Part shown: one piece after another, positions 37,187 to 46,150 of the stretch
How the letters are laid out: each line of letters starts with the position of its first letter
Position numbering within the stretch: the stretch's first letter is position 1
Source: Nonomuraea sp. MG754425
GTDB taxonomy: Bacteria; Actinomycetota; Actinomycetes; Streptosporangiales; Streptosporangiaceae
Direction: 5' to 3'
DNA: 56,030 nt
NCBI RefSeq assembly: GCF_021699195.1
Contig: NZ_SSXE01000040.1
Coordinates: forward strand, 1 to 56,030
Notes under the pieces: model-generated
What the model was told of the DNA's origin: nothing
Seen by the model: the letters and a program-made list of their open reading frames with translations, nothing else
Database searches by the model: none
Program-made: the position numbers and the translations under genes

Positions 37187-38680
37187 ATGCGCCAGATCGA
37201 CCCCGATTTCCTGCAACTGCCACTGCGGCAGCTCGCGGACGCCGCCCTGCAACGCGCCCGCGAACTCGGCGCCGAGCACGCCGACTTCCGGCTCGAACGC
37301 GTCCGGGCGGAGACGCTCAGCCTGTACGACGCCCGCCTCGAAGGCGCCATGGACGCCGACGATCTGGGATACGCCGTCCGCGTCGTCAAGGGTGGCACGT
37401 GGGGATTCGCCTCCGGCATCCGCCTGACCCCGCAGGCCGCGGCGGCGGTCGCCGAGCAGGCGGTGCGGGTGGCGGAGGTGAGCGCCCCGATCAACAGGGA
37501 GCCCATCGAGCTGGCCGCCGAGCCGGTGCACGCCGACGCCGTGTGGGTCTCGGAGTACGACGTCGACCCGTTCGAGGTGCCGGCCGCCGACAAGGTGAGC
37601 CTGCTGGCGGAGTGGTCCGCCGGGCTGCTGAAGGGCGCCGACCACGTCTCGGCCCGGCTGCTGCAGGTCAAGGAGCAGAAGTTCTACGCCGACACGGCCG
37701 GCACGGTGACCACGCAGCAGCGGGTGCGGGTGTATCCGAAGCTGAACGCGATGAAGGCCACCGACGGCGGCTTCGACGACATGTCGACGATCGCGCCGCC
37801 GGTCGGCCGCGGCTACGAGTACCTGACGGGCACGGGCTGGGACTGGCAGGGCGAGCTGGCCAGGCTGCCCGAGCTGCTGGCGGAGAAGCTGGCCGCGCCG
37901 TCGGTCGAGGCCGGCGACTACGACCTGGTGATCGACCCGTCCAACCTGTGGCTGACGATCCACGAGTCGGTCGGCCACGCCACCGAGCTGGACCGGGCGC
38001 TGGGCTACGAGGCGGCCTACGCGGGCACCAGCTTCGCCACCTTCGACCAGCTCGGCGACCTGGTCTACGGCTCGCCGCTGATGAACGTGACCGGCGACCG
38101 CACCGTCACCCACGGCCTGGCCACGATCGGGTACGACGACGAGGGCGTCCGCGGCCAGAGCTTCGACATCGTCAAGGACGGCGTCCTGGTGGGCTACCAG
38201 CTCGACCGGCGGATGGCGCTGATGAAGGGGCTCGGGCGCTCCAACGGGTGCGCCTTCGCCGACTCGCCCGGCCACATGCCGATGCAGCGCATGGCGAACG
38301 TGTCGCTGGCCGCGGCCCCCGGCGGGCCCTCGACGGAGGAGCTGATCTCCGGGGTCGAGCGGGGCATCTACATCGTCGGCGACAAGAGCTGGTCGATCGA
38401 CATGCAGCGCTACAACTTCCAGTTCACCGGGCAGCGGGCGTACCGGATCACGCACGGCAGGCTCGACGGGCAGCTCAAGGACTTCGCCTACCAGGCGACG
38501 ACCACGGACTTCTGGCAGTCGATGGAGGCGGTCGGCGGGCCGGGCACGTACGTGCTGGGCGGCGCGTTCAACTGCGGCAAGGGGCAGCCGGGGCAGGTCG
38601 CGCCGGTCAGCCACGGGTGCCCGTCGGCGCTGTTCCGGGGCGTGCGGATCCTCAACACCGTGCAGGAGGGCGGCAAGTGA
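37187..38680 (+). CDS. tldD: TldD-type metalloprotease subunit
   Basis: 497-aa catalytic half of the TldD-TldE (PmbA) heterodimer, which trims unfolded or ribosomally made peptides. The zinc motif HESVGH is at residues 259-264. ATG 37187 is chosen because TAGGAT sits 7 nt upstream (leaderless pattern); in-frame GTG codons at 37154 and 37181 overlap or precede that box. GTGA overlap with tldE. No peptide-natural-product gene is near, so a housekeeping role is likely. Confidence 0.93.
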   Translation: MRQIDPDFLQLPLRQLADAALQRARELGAEHADFRLERVRAETLSLYDARLEGAMDADDLGYAVRVVKGGTWGFASGIRLTPQAAAAVAEQAVRVAEVSAPINREPIELAAEPVHADAVWVSEYDVDPFEVPAADKVSLLAEWSAGLLKGADHVSARLLQVKEQKFYADTAGTVTTQQRVRVYPKLNAMKATDGGFDDMSTIAPPVGRGYEYLTGTGWDWQGELARLPELLAEKLAAPSVEAGDYDLVIDPSNLWLTIHESVGHATELDRALGYEAAYAGTSFATFDQLGDLVYGSPLMNVTGDRTVTHGLATIGYDDEGVRGQSFDIVKDGVLVGYQLDRRMALMKGLGRSNGCAFADSPGHMPMQRMANVSLAAAPGGPSTEELISGVERGIYIVGDKSWSIDMQRYNFQFTGQRAYRITHGRLDGQLKDFAYQATTTDFWQSMEAVGGPGTYVLGGAFNCGKGQPGQVAPVSHGCPSALFRGVRILNTVQEGGK

Positions 38681-40047
38681 CACCTCAGGAGATGGTGGAG
38701 AGGGCTCTGGGGCTCTCCCGCAACGACGGCTGCGTGGTGCTCGTGGACGAGGGCTCCACGGCGAACCTGCGCTTCGCGGGCAACACGCTGACCACGAACG
38801 GGGTCGCCCGGTCCTCCCGGCTGACCGTGATCTCGATCGCGGGGCAGGGTGTGGGCGTGGTGTCGCGCTCGGCCGTGCGCGACGAGCAGCTCGCCGACGT
38901 GGTGGCGGCGGCCGACGCGGCGGCGCGCGACGCGCGGCCGGCCGAGGACGCCCGCGCGCTCGTCGAGGCCGGGCCCGCCGCGCCGCACTGGGGCGAGGAG
39001 GTGCGGCCGACCGACATCGGGGTGTTCGAGGGGTTCGCGCCCGCGCTCGGGGAGGCGTTCGCGGCGGCGGAGTCGGGCGGCCGGCGGCTGTACGGGTTCG
39101 CCGAGCACTCGCTGACCACGACGTTCCTGGGCACGTCCACGGGCGTGCGGCTGCGTCACGACCAGCCCACCGGGCGGCTGGAGCTGAACGCCAAGTCCAC
39201 CGACCTGAAGCGGTCCGCCTGGACGGGCGTGTCCACCCCGGACTTCACCGACGTCGACGTGGCGGCTCTCGGCTCCTCGCTCGCGCAGCGGCTGGAGTGG
39301 GCCAAGACGCGGATCGACCTGCCGGCGGGCCGTTACGAGACGCTGCTGCCGCCGAGCGCGGTGGCCGACCTGATGATCTACCTGTTCTGGTCGTCGGGGG
39401 CGCGCGACGCGCTCGACGGGCGCTCGGTGTTCGCCAAGCCCGGCGGCGGCACCCGCGTGGGCGAGCGGCTCGCGACACTGCCCGTCTCGCTGTCGAGCGA
39501 CCCGGGGGCGGCGGGCATCGCGTGCGCGCCGTTCGTGACGGCGCACGCCTCCTCGCGGGAGAGCTCGGTGTTCGACAACGGGCTGCCGCTGGGACGTACC
39601 GACTGGATCAAGGACGGCCGGCTGGAGGCGCTGCTGCAGACCCGCTACTCGGCCGAGCTCAGCGGGCTGCCGGCGACGCCCGCCGTCGACAACCTGATCA
39701 TGACGGGTCCGCCGGACGGCGCCTCGCTGGAGGACATGATCGCCTCCACCCGGCGCGGCCTGCTGGTGACCTGCCTGTGGTACATCCGCGAGGTGGACCC
39801 GCAGACGCTGCTGCTGACCGGGCTGACCCGCGACGGGGTCTACCTGGTCGAGCACGGCGAGGTCGTGGGCGAGGTGAACAACTTCCGGTTCAACGAGAGC
39901 CCGGTCGACCTGCTGGGGCGGGTGACGGAGGTGGGGTCCGCCGGGCAGACGCTGCCGCGCGAGTGGAACGACTACTTCCAGCGGACGATCATGCCGGCGG
40001 TGCGGGTGCCGGACTTCAACATGTCCACGGTCAGCCAGGCGAGCTGA
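38677..40047 (+). CDS. tldE: TldE/PmbA-type metalloprotease partner
   Basis: 456-aa non-catalytic partner of TldD; it lacks an HExxxH motif, as expected for TldE. The N-terminal half ([20 protein letters not shown]) and the C-terminal [20 protein letters not shown] region match the PmbA fold. GTG 38677 overlaps the tldD stop by four bases, with GGAGGG 6 nt upstream. Together the pair forms the active protease chamber. Confidence 0.93.
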   Translation: MTPQEMVERALGLSRNDGCVVLVDEGSTANLRFAGNTLTTNGVARSSRLTVISIAGQGVGVVSRSAVRDEQLADVVAAADAAARDARPAEDARALVEAGPAAPHWGEEVRPTDIGVFEGFAPALGEAFAAAESGGRRLYGFAEHSLTTTFLGTSTGVRLRHDQPTGRLELNAKSTDLKRSAWTGVSTPDFTDVDVAALGSSLAQRLEWAKTRIDLPAGRYETLLPPSAVADLMIYLFWSSGARDALDGRSVFAKPGGGTRVGERLATLPVSLSSDPGAAGIACAPFVTAHASSRESSVFDNGLPLGRTDWIKDGRLEALLQTRYSAELSGLPATPAVDNLIMTGPPDGASLEDMIASTRRGLLVTCLWYIREVDPQTLLLTGLTRDGVYLVEHGEVVGEVNNFRFNESPVDLLGRVTEVGSAGQTLPREWNDYFQRTIMPAVRVPDFNMSTVSQAS

Positions 40048-40101
40048 CGGGCCGGGCCGGCGCGCCGGGGTCCGCCCGGCGCGCCCTCGGCCTGCCCGAT
40101 G

Positions 40102-40185
40102 CACGTGACGGCCGACACGACTCGCCTGACGACCCGCCTGATCCGCATGATGGCCCGCCCGGTGCGCGTGATGGCTCGCCCGAGG
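40102..40185. repeat. four degenerate tandem 21-bp repeats after tldE
   Basis: Units of 21 bp start at 40102, 40123, 40144 and 40165. The last two are closest (CGCATGATGGCCCGCCCGGTG-like, cut here to form: CGC-TGATGGC-CGCCCG core). The array fills most of the 160-nt gap between the convergent tldE and phosphatase genes. No T-tract terminator is seen. Confidence 0.6.
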
Positions 40186-40207
40186 GTGCCGGGGGCGGCT
40201 CAGGTGG

Positions 40208-40765
40208 TCAGCGGGGGCCCAGGAGGGCGGCGAGGGCGTGGCTGAGGGCGTCGCCGAGCGCGATGGCGCAGAACTCGTAGCCCTCCGGCGGGCCGCCGTA
40301 CGGGTCGTGCACCTCCGGCGCGGGCCCCTCGGCGCGGCGGCTCGCCGCCGACTCGACGATCGCCCGCGCCCGCTCGGCCGTGTCGGAGCGGTAGCGGCGC
40401 TGGCCCGCGCCCGGCGCCAGCGCGGCGAACTCGGGCAGCGTGAACGTCCGGCCCGCCGCCTGTGGATCCTGGCCGGAGATGAGGAGGCGGTGCTCGTTCT
40501 CCATCGTCAGCAGCAGGTCGGAGGAGCGGACGAGGTCGTGGTCCAGCGCTCTGGCCCGGTGCGCCCGGCCGTCGAGGCCGAGCTTGTCGAGGGCGGCGAT
40601 CGCGTGCGGGGCCATGGGGTGGCCGACCATCGCGCGCACCCCGGAGCTGCCCAGGACCACGGGGAGGGACGCGGAGTGGAGCATCGCGCGGGCGATCACC
40701 TCGCCCATCGCCGAACGGCAGATGTTGGCCGTGCACACCAGCAGGATGCGGAACTCACCACTCAC
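40208..40765 (-). CDS. low-molecular-weight protein-tyrosine phosphatase
   Basis: 185 aa. The C-x5-R active-site loop is Cys11-Arg17 ([13 protein letters not shown]), and the general-acid Asp is in VHDPYGG near residue 155. It removes phosphate from tyrosine (or, in some members, arginine). GTG 40765 gives the conserved start; TAGATT lies 7 nt upstream (leaderless). A much longer upstream in-frame extension through the repeat-rich gap is rejected. A C-terminal helical stretch adds about 25 residues beyond the usual family length. Confidence 0.9.
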   Translation of the reverse strand: MSGEFRILLVCTANICRSAMGEVIARAMLHSASLPVVLGSSGVRAMVGHPMAPHAIAALDKLGLDGRAHRARALDHDLVRSSDLLLTMENEHRLLISGQDPQAAGRTFTLPEFAALAPGAGQRRYRSDTAERARAIVESAASRRAEGPAPEVHDPYGGPPEGYEFCAIALGDALSHALAALLGPR

Positions 40766-41525
40766 GACCGCCAATCTAACCTCTCGCGGTCCTCGCCGGG
40801 CGCTCTCGTCGACCCGGCCCGAGCGGGCACGCCGGCCGGCCTCCCGGAGGCCGCCGACCGGCACGCCAAGTGATCCCCAGCACCTGCCGAGTGGGCGCAG
40901 ACAGTCCCGCAGGCGGCTTCGAACCACCCGCCAGGTGATCCCCGGCACCCACCGATCGAGCACGCCGGACGGACCCGCGGACACCTCCGAGCAGCACACC
41001 GCGTGGCCCCAAGCCCCGCCGAGCGACACCCCAGTCGGTCTCGCGGATGTTCCCGAGCGGTATGCCAGGCGGTCGCAAGCCCCCACCGGACCGGGCAAAC
41101 CGGGCAGGCTCCCGAGCCCCTGCGGCGAACCGGATCGGTGGCTTCGCACGTGCCGCACGACCCCGCGACGGGTGCGGCCCTGCCCGCGCGCCGCGCCGCA
41201 GGCCCTCAGGCAGCCGCGAACGCGCCGTCGGGCGGTCCCGGGGCCCAGGCGACCGGGAGGCGGCCGGAGAGCGTCTCCTGGATGTCCAGACGGCGACGGG
41301 CACGCGGGTGCGCGGTGCGATGGGCAAGGTGCGCGACAGCGTGACACGGCTTCCGGGCGGGCGCCCGGAGAGCGGCCTGGTGACGCGGTCACCACCGTGG
41401 TGTCTCAGGCCGCCCTGTCGTCGTCACGGCCTCCGGCCCGTGGGGCCGCGTGTCCGACATCGGCTCCGGGTGTGCGGGTCCGGTCTGTCGGAGGCTTCCT
41501 GACGGGACGGGCCGGGCGGCGTGCG
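40766..41525. repeat. 760-nt gap with degenerate direct repeats
   Basis: No convincing gene. The sequence has GC-rich open frames on both strands without motifs. From about 40850 to 41110 it holds diverged repeats: GCCAAGTGATCCCCAGCACC at 40864 and a copy GCCAGGTGATCCCCGGCACC at about 40930 (66-nt apart), plus several CCGAGC-GxAxxCC strings. It looks like decayed repeat or former coding sequence. Only the leaderless promoter of the phosphatase gene at its left end is recognised. Confidence 0.55.
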
Positions 41526-41738
41526 TCAGGAGTCCTCGAGGCGGAAGCCGACCTTCATGCCGACCTGGAAGTGCGCGACCTCCCCCGCGTCGAGATGCCC
41601 GCGGATCTCCGTCACCTCGAACCAGTCGAGGTGGCGCAGTGTCTCGGAGGCCCTCTTGAGGCCGTTGCGGATGGCCTGGTCGACGCTCTCCCCCGACGTT
41701 CCGACAATCTCGGTCACTCGGTACGTACGATCCGTCAT
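41526..41738 (-). CDS. dodecin (flavin-storage protein)
   Basis: 70 aa, matching the full dodecin length. The family forms a hollow dodecamer that binds FAD/FMN or CoA. Visible features are YRVTEIVGTSGESVDQAI at the N-terminus, the flavin-stacking Trp39 in HLDWFEVTEIRG and a C-terminal beta strand VGMKVGFRLED. AAGGAGG lies about 9 nt before ATG 41738. Divergent from the DUF3099 gene. Confidence 0.95.
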   Translation of the reverse strand: MTDRTYRVTEIVGTSGESVDQAIRNGLKRASETLRHLDWFEVTEIRGHLDAGEVAHFQVGMKVGFRLEDS

Positions 41739-41838
41739 CTCCACATCCTCCTTACTCGAAGGCCATGATCGCATGACCCCGCGCAGGCGCACCGGGCTGC
41801 CTTCGCCACCGAGGCTCCCCGGGTCTACCGTGGAAGGT

Positions 41839-42153
41839 ATGAAGCGGTGGCGCAGGAAGCCAGACGTCCACCAGGTCACGGACGCCGAACCGTCGCTGAG
41901 CACGGACATCCGCCGGCGGGAGATCAGCTATCTGATCAAGATGGGCATCCGGACGATCTGCCTGATCCTGGCGGTGGTGGTGCCGGTGCCGTGGCCGTAC
42001 CGGCTGCTGTTCATCGCGGCCGCAGTCTTTTTGCCATACATAGCGGTAATCGGGGCCAATGAGAGGGGCAACGGGCCCCCACCCCCTACCTTTCAGTCCC
42101 CTGAGGCTAACCAAACCGAGATACCGCTGCATCGACGCGAGATCGGGTCGTGA
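41839..42153 (+). CDS. DUF3099-family small membrane protein
   Basis: 104 aa. The cytoplasmic N-part has DAEPSLSTDIRRREISYLIK, followed by two close membrane helices (about residues 38-52 and 56-73) and a polar Pro-rich tail. DUF3099 is a widespread actinobacterial family of unknown function. TACCGT lies at 41826-41831, 7 nt before ATG 41839, so the mRNA is probably leaderless. The next transcript downstream is the 6C RNA, as often seen near DUF3099 in actinomycetes (recollection). Confidence 0.9.
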   Translation: MKRWRRKPDVHQVTDAEPSLSTDIRRREISYLIKMGIRTICLILAVVVPVPWPYRLLFIAAAVFLPYIAVIGANERGNGPPPPTFQSPEANQTEIPLHRREIGS

Positions 42154-42160
42154 CTAAGTC

Positions 42161-42192
42161 TTGACGCATCCCATGGGTTGTAGGTGTACGCT
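42161..42192 (+). promoter_or_regulatory. candidate promoter of the 6C RNA
   Basis: TTGACG at 42161-42166 and TACGCT at 42187-42192 with a 20-nt spacer, longer than the usual 17-18; GTAGGT-like alternatives lie between. Position fits a transcript starting near 42199, just before the first C-loop hairpin. Confidence 0.5.
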
Positions 42193-42198
42193 TTAGCC

Positions 42199-42313
42199 AA
42201 GCGCTCCGGTCCCCCGTCGGAGTGCTGGTGCCGGCGTTCCGGGCCCCCGTCGGAACGCCGATGAAGCGACGCCGGGTGGTTTGCCCCCGTAACCACCCGG
42301 CGTCGCCCTTTTC
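42199..42313 (+). ncRNA. 6C small RNA with three C-loop hairpins
   Basis: Three consecutive hairpins, each with a loop containing CCCCCGT. Hairpin 1: 42201-42208 with 42218-42225 (one G-U pair). Hairpin 2: CGGCGTTCCG 42232-42241 with 42251-42260. Hairpin 3: a perfect 16-bp stem 42266-42281 with 42291-42306 followed by CCTTTT, so it doubles as the terminator. Exposed C-rich loops are the definition of the actinobacterial 6C RNA (two such stem-loops); the terminator here carries a third. Such RNAs act on mRNAs through G-rich targets. The transcript ends are estimated. Confidence 0.85.
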
Positions 42314-42385
42314 CCGGCCAGGTTTCGATCGGCGCATGCCGTCCCCGCAGTCGGATAGGACGGCTTTCCCGAAATCGTTTACACG

Positions 42386-42427
42386 CGCTCCCGCCTCGAT
42401 TTCCCAGGGAACTTTCAGGCGGGAGCG
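42386..42427 (-). terminator. terminator hairpin downstream of the mobA-like gene
   Basis: Perfect 11-bp stem CGCTCCCGCCT / AGGCGGGAGCG with a 20-nt loop, 29 nt past the stop codon of the minus-strand gene ending at 42456. Confidence 0.6.
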
Positions 42428-42455
42428 GGCTTGACTTCAAGAGTTCGTTCGAGTG

Positions 42456-43280
42456 TCAGCCGTCTGTCAGGGTCTCCGAGGTCGTCTGACCCCAGTTCTT
42501 CGCCAACGCGGTCAGGCGGGCCACCGCGTCCTCGGGAGCGGTGCCGGCCCCCTGGGCGAGGCCCAGCAGGTACGCCGTCAGGGGCGCGGCCGGCCGGGCG
42601 ACCCCGTGGGCGACCTCCTTGGTGAGGTCGAGTATCAGGTCGCGGTCCACGTCGGCCGGGTCGATGCCCAGTTCCTTGCAGGCCAGGGCGGTCCATTCGT
42701 TGAGCACGTGCATGCGAGCCTCCTCCAGGTCATCCATTGTGTCGCAGTCGAACCACGGGCGTCCGGGCAGCGTCAGGCGGGCGCGTACGAGGGGGCCGAG
42801 CAGCCCTCTGAGCGAGCGGCCCGCGTAGGCGGCGAGCGCCGACTTCAGCTCGGCGGCCGGCCAGGCGCCGGCCAGCCACTGCTCGCGCCCGGTGTCGTCC
42901 AGCAGGACGGCCCCGCCGCCGGTCCGGCGCGCGGCGTCGAGGAGGGCGGTGACGTGGCCGGGCCCCATGAACGGCAGGTCGCCCGCCAGCAGCGCCACCC
43001 AGGGGGCCGTCACCTCGGCCAGCCCGGCGGCCAGCGCCGGCACGGGGCCGCTCATCGGCGGGTCCTCCCGGACGAACACGACTCCGGGGACGGGGCGGCG
43101 CTCCGGGCCCGCCACGACGACCTTGCGCGCGGCCGGCACCGCTGACAGGACGTGCTCCACCAGGGGCCGGCCGCCGACGGTGAGGGCCGGCTTGTCGGCC
43201 CCGCCCAGCCTGCGGGCCTGCCCGCCGGCGAGGATGACCGCGTCGTGGACCGGCGTGTCGGCGGGCAGGTCGGCGGGCAT
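42456..43280 (-). CDS. mobA: MobA-type nucleotidyltransferase fused to a DUF6457 domain
   Basis: 274 aa. Residues 1-190 are the molybdenum cofactor guanylyltransferase fold: AVILAGGQARRLGGADKPAL (G-rich loop and Lys), then ALLAGDLPFM with the metal-binding Asp, and DCDTMDDLEEA. Residues about 195-274 are a helical DUF6457 region (LNEWTALACKELGIDPADVD), found fused or next to MobA in actinobacteria. It adds GMP to molybdopterin. It follows moaA by 15 nt, so the two form an operon. Confidence 0.9.
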   Translation of the reverse strand: MPADLPADTPVHDAVILAGGQARRLGGADKPALTVGGRPLVEHVLSAVPAARKVVVAGPERRPVPGVVFVREDPPMSGPVPALAAGLAEVTAPWVALLAGDLPFMGPGHVTALLDAARRTGGGAVLLDDTGREQWLAGAWPAAELKSALAAYAGRSLRGLLGPLVRARLTLPGRPWFDCDTMDDLEEARMHVLNEWTALACKELGIDPADVDRDLILDLTKEVAHGVARPAAPLTAYLLGLAQGAGTAPEDAVARLTALAKNWGQTTSETLTDG

Positions 43281-43295
43281 GGCGCGCGTGCCCGG

Positions 43296-44285
43296 TCAGC
43301 CGCCGATGGCGGACATGGGGCGGGACGGCTGCAGGAACGAGGGGTCGTCGATGCCGTGCCCCGCGCGTTTGCGGGACACCGCCACGCGCCACCGTTCGGC
43401 CAGTTCGTCGTCGGACGCGCCCGAGCGCAGCGCCGTCTTCAGGTCGGACTCCTCGGTGGCGAACAGGCAGTTGCGCACCTGGCCGTCGGCGGTGAGCCGG
43501 ACCCGGTCGCACGCGCCGCAGAACGGCCGCGTCACCGAGCCGATCACGCCGACCCGGGCGGGGCCTCCGTCCACGAGGAAACGCTCGGCCGGGGCGCTGC
43601 CGCGGTCCTCCTGCTCGTCGGGGGTCAGGGCGAACGAGCCGGACAGCAGGGCGAGGATCTCGTCGGCGGTGACCATGCCCTCGCGGCTCCAGCCGTGCTG
43701 GGCGTCGAGCGGCATCTGCTCGATGAAGCGCAGCTCGTAGCCCTGGTCGAGGCACCAGCGCAGCAGCGGGACGGCCTCGTGGTCGTTGACGCCGCGCATC
43801 AGCACGGAGTTGACCTTGACGGGGCGCAGCCCGGCGGCGTCGGCGGCGGCCAGGCCGGCGATCACGTCGGCGTGCCTGTCGCGGTGCGCGAGCCGCTTGA
43901 ACGTGGCCGGGTCGAGCGTGTCGAGGGAGACGTTGACCCGGTCGAGCCCGGCGGCGGCCAGCGACCCGGCGAGGCGGGCCAGGCCGATGCCGTTGGTGGT
44001 CAGGGAGACCTGGGGCTTGGGGGTCAGGGCGGCGGTGCGGCCGACGATGTCCACCAGCTCGCGTCTGAGCAGGGGCTCGCCGCCGGTGTAGCGCACCTCG
44101 GTGACGCCGAGCCGCTCGACGCCGATCGTCACCAGGCGGACGATCTCGTCGGCCGTCAGGAGCTGGGCGTTGGGCAGCCAGTCGAGACCCTCGGGAGGCA
44201 TGCAGTACGTGCAGCGCAGGTTGCACTTGTCCGTGAGGGACACCCGCAGATCCGTCGCCACCCGCCCGAACGAGTCTCGCAACAC
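43296..44285 (-). CDS. moaA: GTP 3',8-cyclase of molybdopterin synthesis
   Basis: 329-aa radical-SAM enzyme. N-terminal cluster cysteines 21, 25 and 28 (CNLRCTYC), a GGEPLLRR S-adenosylmethionine motif, C-terminal cluster cysteines in CGACDRVRLTADGQVRNC, and the essential C-terminal Gly-Gly (AIGG). Converts GTP to the first molybdopterin intermediate with MoaC. GTG 44285 has AGGAGG 9 nt upstream. No moaC, moaE or moeA in the window. Confidence 0.95.
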   Translation of the reverse strand: MLRDSFGRVATDLRVSLTDKCNLRCTYCMPPEGLDWLPNAQLLTADEIVRLVTIGVERLGVTEVRYTGGEPLLRRELVDIVGRTAALTPKPQVSLTTNGIGLARLAGSLAAAGLDRVNVSLDTLDPATFKRLAHRDRHADVIAGLAAADAAGLRPVKVNSVLMRGVNDHEAVPLLRWCLDQGYELRFIEQMPLDAQHGWSREGMVTADEILALLSGSFALTPDEQEDRGSAPAERFLVDGGPARVGVIGSVTRPFCGACDRVRLTADGQVRNCLFATEESDLKTALRSGASDDELAERWRVAVSRKRAGHGIDDPSFLQPSRPMSAIGG

Positions 44286-44413
44286 GGGGCGTCACCTCCT
44301 GTTCGCCGGCCAGAGGGCCAGACTACGACGGGCCTCGGCCCGCGCCCAAAATCCACTGCTTCATGCCACGACAACACATTGTCACGTAGATCGATTCCAG
44401 GCACGCGGGGATG

Positions 44414-44779
44414 TCAGGAGGTCGCCTGCCAGGCCGCGCGGGCGCGCATCAGCTCGGGCAGGTGCCTGCGGGACCACTCGCAGCCGGCGTTCAGCGGTTC
44501 CAGCAGGCTGCGGCCGAGGTCGGTGAGCTCGTACTCGACGCGGGGCGGGATCTCGTCGTAGGCGGTGCGGGCGAGCAGGCCGTCGCGTTCCATGGCGCGC
44601 AGGGACGCGGTGAGCACTTTGGGAGTGATGCCGCCCAGCGGCCGCTGGATCTCGGTGAAGCGGCGGGGGCCGTGCTCCAGGCAACGGATGATCTTGGCGG
44701 TCCATTTGTCACCGATGCGGATCGGCGCGCTGACGGGCGGGCAGGCGTGGGGCGGGTCCGGATCGAGTGACTCAGCCAT
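44414..44779 (-). CDS. HxlR-family transcriptional regulator
   Basis: 121 aa winged helix of the HxlR type: RIGDKWTAKIIRCLEHGPRR, FTEIQRPLGGITPKVLTASL as the recognition segment, and the YELTDLGRSLLEPL strand-helix. A cysteine (residue 13, in HACPP) sits at the position used by redox- or aldehyde-sensing HxlR proteins. It is divergent from the oxidoreductase gene, with a dyad between, so it likely represses or activates that gene. Confidence 0.92.
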   Translation of the reverse strand: MAESLDPDPPHACPPVSAPIRIGDKWTAKIIRCLEHGPRRFTEIQRPLGGITPKVLTASLRAMERDGLLARTAYDEIPPRVEYELTDLGRSLLEPLNAGCEWSRRHLPELMRARAAWQATS

Positions 44780-44796
44780 CCCGCCATCCTAGGCAC

Positions 44797-44816
44797 TATC
44801 GTTGCGGAAACCGATA
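44797..44816. promoter_or_regulatory. dyad between hxlR-type gene and oxidoreductase gene
   Basis: TATCG at 44797-44801 and CGATA at 44812-44816 with the inner bases TT...AAC continuing part of the symmetry. Located 18 nt before the HxlR start and 68 nt before the oxidoreductase start. Candidate HxlR operator. Confidence 0.45.
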
Positions 44817-44883
44817 TCTCGCCCCTTACCGTCTGCGAAGGCGACCGGGCGGTCCGGCCGCCGCACGACGACGGAGGCGCGGG

Positions 44884-45531
44884 ATGAGCAGGATCGTGGT
44901 GTTCGGAGCCGGTGGGCGGGCCGGGGCGAAGGTGGTCGCGGAGGCGGCCGGGCGCGGGCACGACGTGACGGCCGTGGTGCGGGACCCCGCCAGGCGTCCC
45001 GAACTGGCCGGCGAGCGGGTGACGGTGCTCGCCGGGGACGTCACCGACGCCGGCGACGTGGCGCGGACGGCCTCGGGTCACGACGTGGCGGTGCAGGTGG
45101 CGGCCCGGATGGACGTCCCGGCGGAGGAGTTCTACGGCGACGCGACGCGGGCGCTCGTGGACGGGCTGGCACGGGCCGGGGTGTCGCGGCTGGTGGCGCT
45201 GGGCATCGGGACCCTGCTGGAGGCCGCCCCCGGGGTGCGGCTCATGGACACGCCCGGTTTCCCGGACGACGCGCGGGCGTTCTCGCTCGGGCACGCGGTG
45301 GAACTGGAGGTGCTGGAGGCGGCGGCACTCGACTGGGTGGTGATCACGCCGCCGCCGGTGCTGCTGGACGCCGACGCCGCCAGGACGGGACGCTACCGGT
45401 TCGGTGACGGCCGGGTGCCGGAGCTGCGCGAGGGCGATCCGGCGTTCTCGTACGCGGATCTGGCGGTGGCGCTGGTGGACGAGGCGGAGGTCGCGAAGCA
45501 CCACCGGGTCCAGGTCGCGGTCTCCTACTGA
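44884..45531 (+). CDS. NAD(P)-binding oxidoreductase (NmrA/SDR-like)
   Basis: 215 aa atypical SDR. Rossmann motif VVFGAGGRAGAKV, VVRDPARRPE as the phosphate/adenine region and LAGDVTDAGDVAR. No Y-x3-K is evident (atypical SDR-a5/NmrA-like class), so it could be a quinone reductase-like enzyme or a redox sensor. GGAGG lies 8 nt before ATG 44884. Pairing with HxlR fits a stress-inducible quinone or aldehyde response. Confidence 0.88.
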   Translation: MSRIVVFGAGGRAGAKVVAEAAGRGHDVTAVVRDPARRPELAGERVTVLAGDVTDAGDVARTASGHDVAVQVAARMDVPAEEFYGDATRALVDGLARAGVSRLVALGIGTLLEAAPGVRLMDTPGFPDDARAFSLGHAVELEVLEAAALDWVVITPPPVLLDADAARTGRYRFGDGRVPELREGDPAFSYADLAVALVDEAEVAKHHRVQVAVSY

Positions 45532-45557
45532 TACCGGCGGCCTGACCCCTGTGACGG

Positions 45558-45588
45558 CGAACGCCCGGCCGCTGCGGCCGGGCGTTCG
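45558..45588. terminator. strong convergent terminator
   Basis: Perfect 14-bp stem CGAACGCCCGGCCG / CGGCCGGGCGTTCG with a 3-nt loop, followed by GCTGTT on the plus strand. It lies between the oxidoreductase stop and the end of the secreted-protein gene. Confidence 0.8.
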
Positions 45589-45664
45589 GCTGTTCTGGTG
45601 ACGGCCGTTCGGCGACGGCCGTTCGGTGGAGCCGATTCAGTGGGACCGGCCCATCAGAACCGGT

Positions 45665-46150
45665 TCAGCGGCGGCCGAGGACCTTCACCCAGTCCTTGCC
45701 CTCCGAGGGAGCCAGGTGCCTGCTGCCCTCGAAGACCGCACGCCAGGTGCCGGACTCGCGGGCCGGGACCCGCAGGCCGAAGAAGCCCTTGCCGCTGGTG
45801 CGGACGGTCTCCACGTGCTCCCAGCGACCGCCGCGGTCGGGCTGGAACAGGATGACGACCCGCTTGTACGCCAGGCGGTGCCAGCGCTCCTGCTTCTTGC
45901 AGTGGTCGGCGTGGTGCACCGAGACGAAACCGCTGATGTAGTCCGCGTCGCACTGGACGGAGAGCTTGCCCTCGATGTCGAGGGGCTTGCCGCGCCAGGC
46001 GGGCTCGGGGTTCACGTCGAGGGTGAGGCTGGTGGAGCCGCCTGCGACATCCGGGTCGAGGCCCGGGTCCGCGAGCGCGGGCGAGGCGGCGGTGGCCACC
46101 ATCGTCGCGCCCAGGGCGGCAGCCGCCAGGCCGGCGGCTAGGCGTCGCAT
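45665..46150 (-). CDS. small secreted protein, function unknown
   Basis: 161 aa with a Sec signal peptide (MRRLAAGLAAAALGATMVAT to an ALA-D site near residue 28). The mature part is about 130 residues, beta-rich, with two cysteines (SVQCDADYISG and ADHCKKQE) and a GTWRAVFEGSRHLAPS ending. A similar ending occurs in the next secreted protein, so both may share a beta-sandwich fold. ATG 46150 is used; TTG 46156 in the same frame has a better-spaced GGAAGG and is possible. Confidence 0.78.
   Translation of the reverse strand: MRRLAAGLAAAALGATMVATAASPALADPGLDPDVAGGSTSLTLDVNPEPAWRGKPLDIEGKLSVQCDADYISGFVSVHHADHCKKQERWHRLAYKRVVILFQPDRGGRWEHVETVRTSGKGFFGLRVPARESGTWRAVFEGSRHLAPSEGKDWVKVLGRR

Noticed and set aside
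40766..41395. N-terminal extension of the tyrosine phosphatase by about 210 codons
   Set aside because: The family starts at GTG 40765, a leaderless promoter is seen there, and the extension is repeat-rich without conserved motifs.
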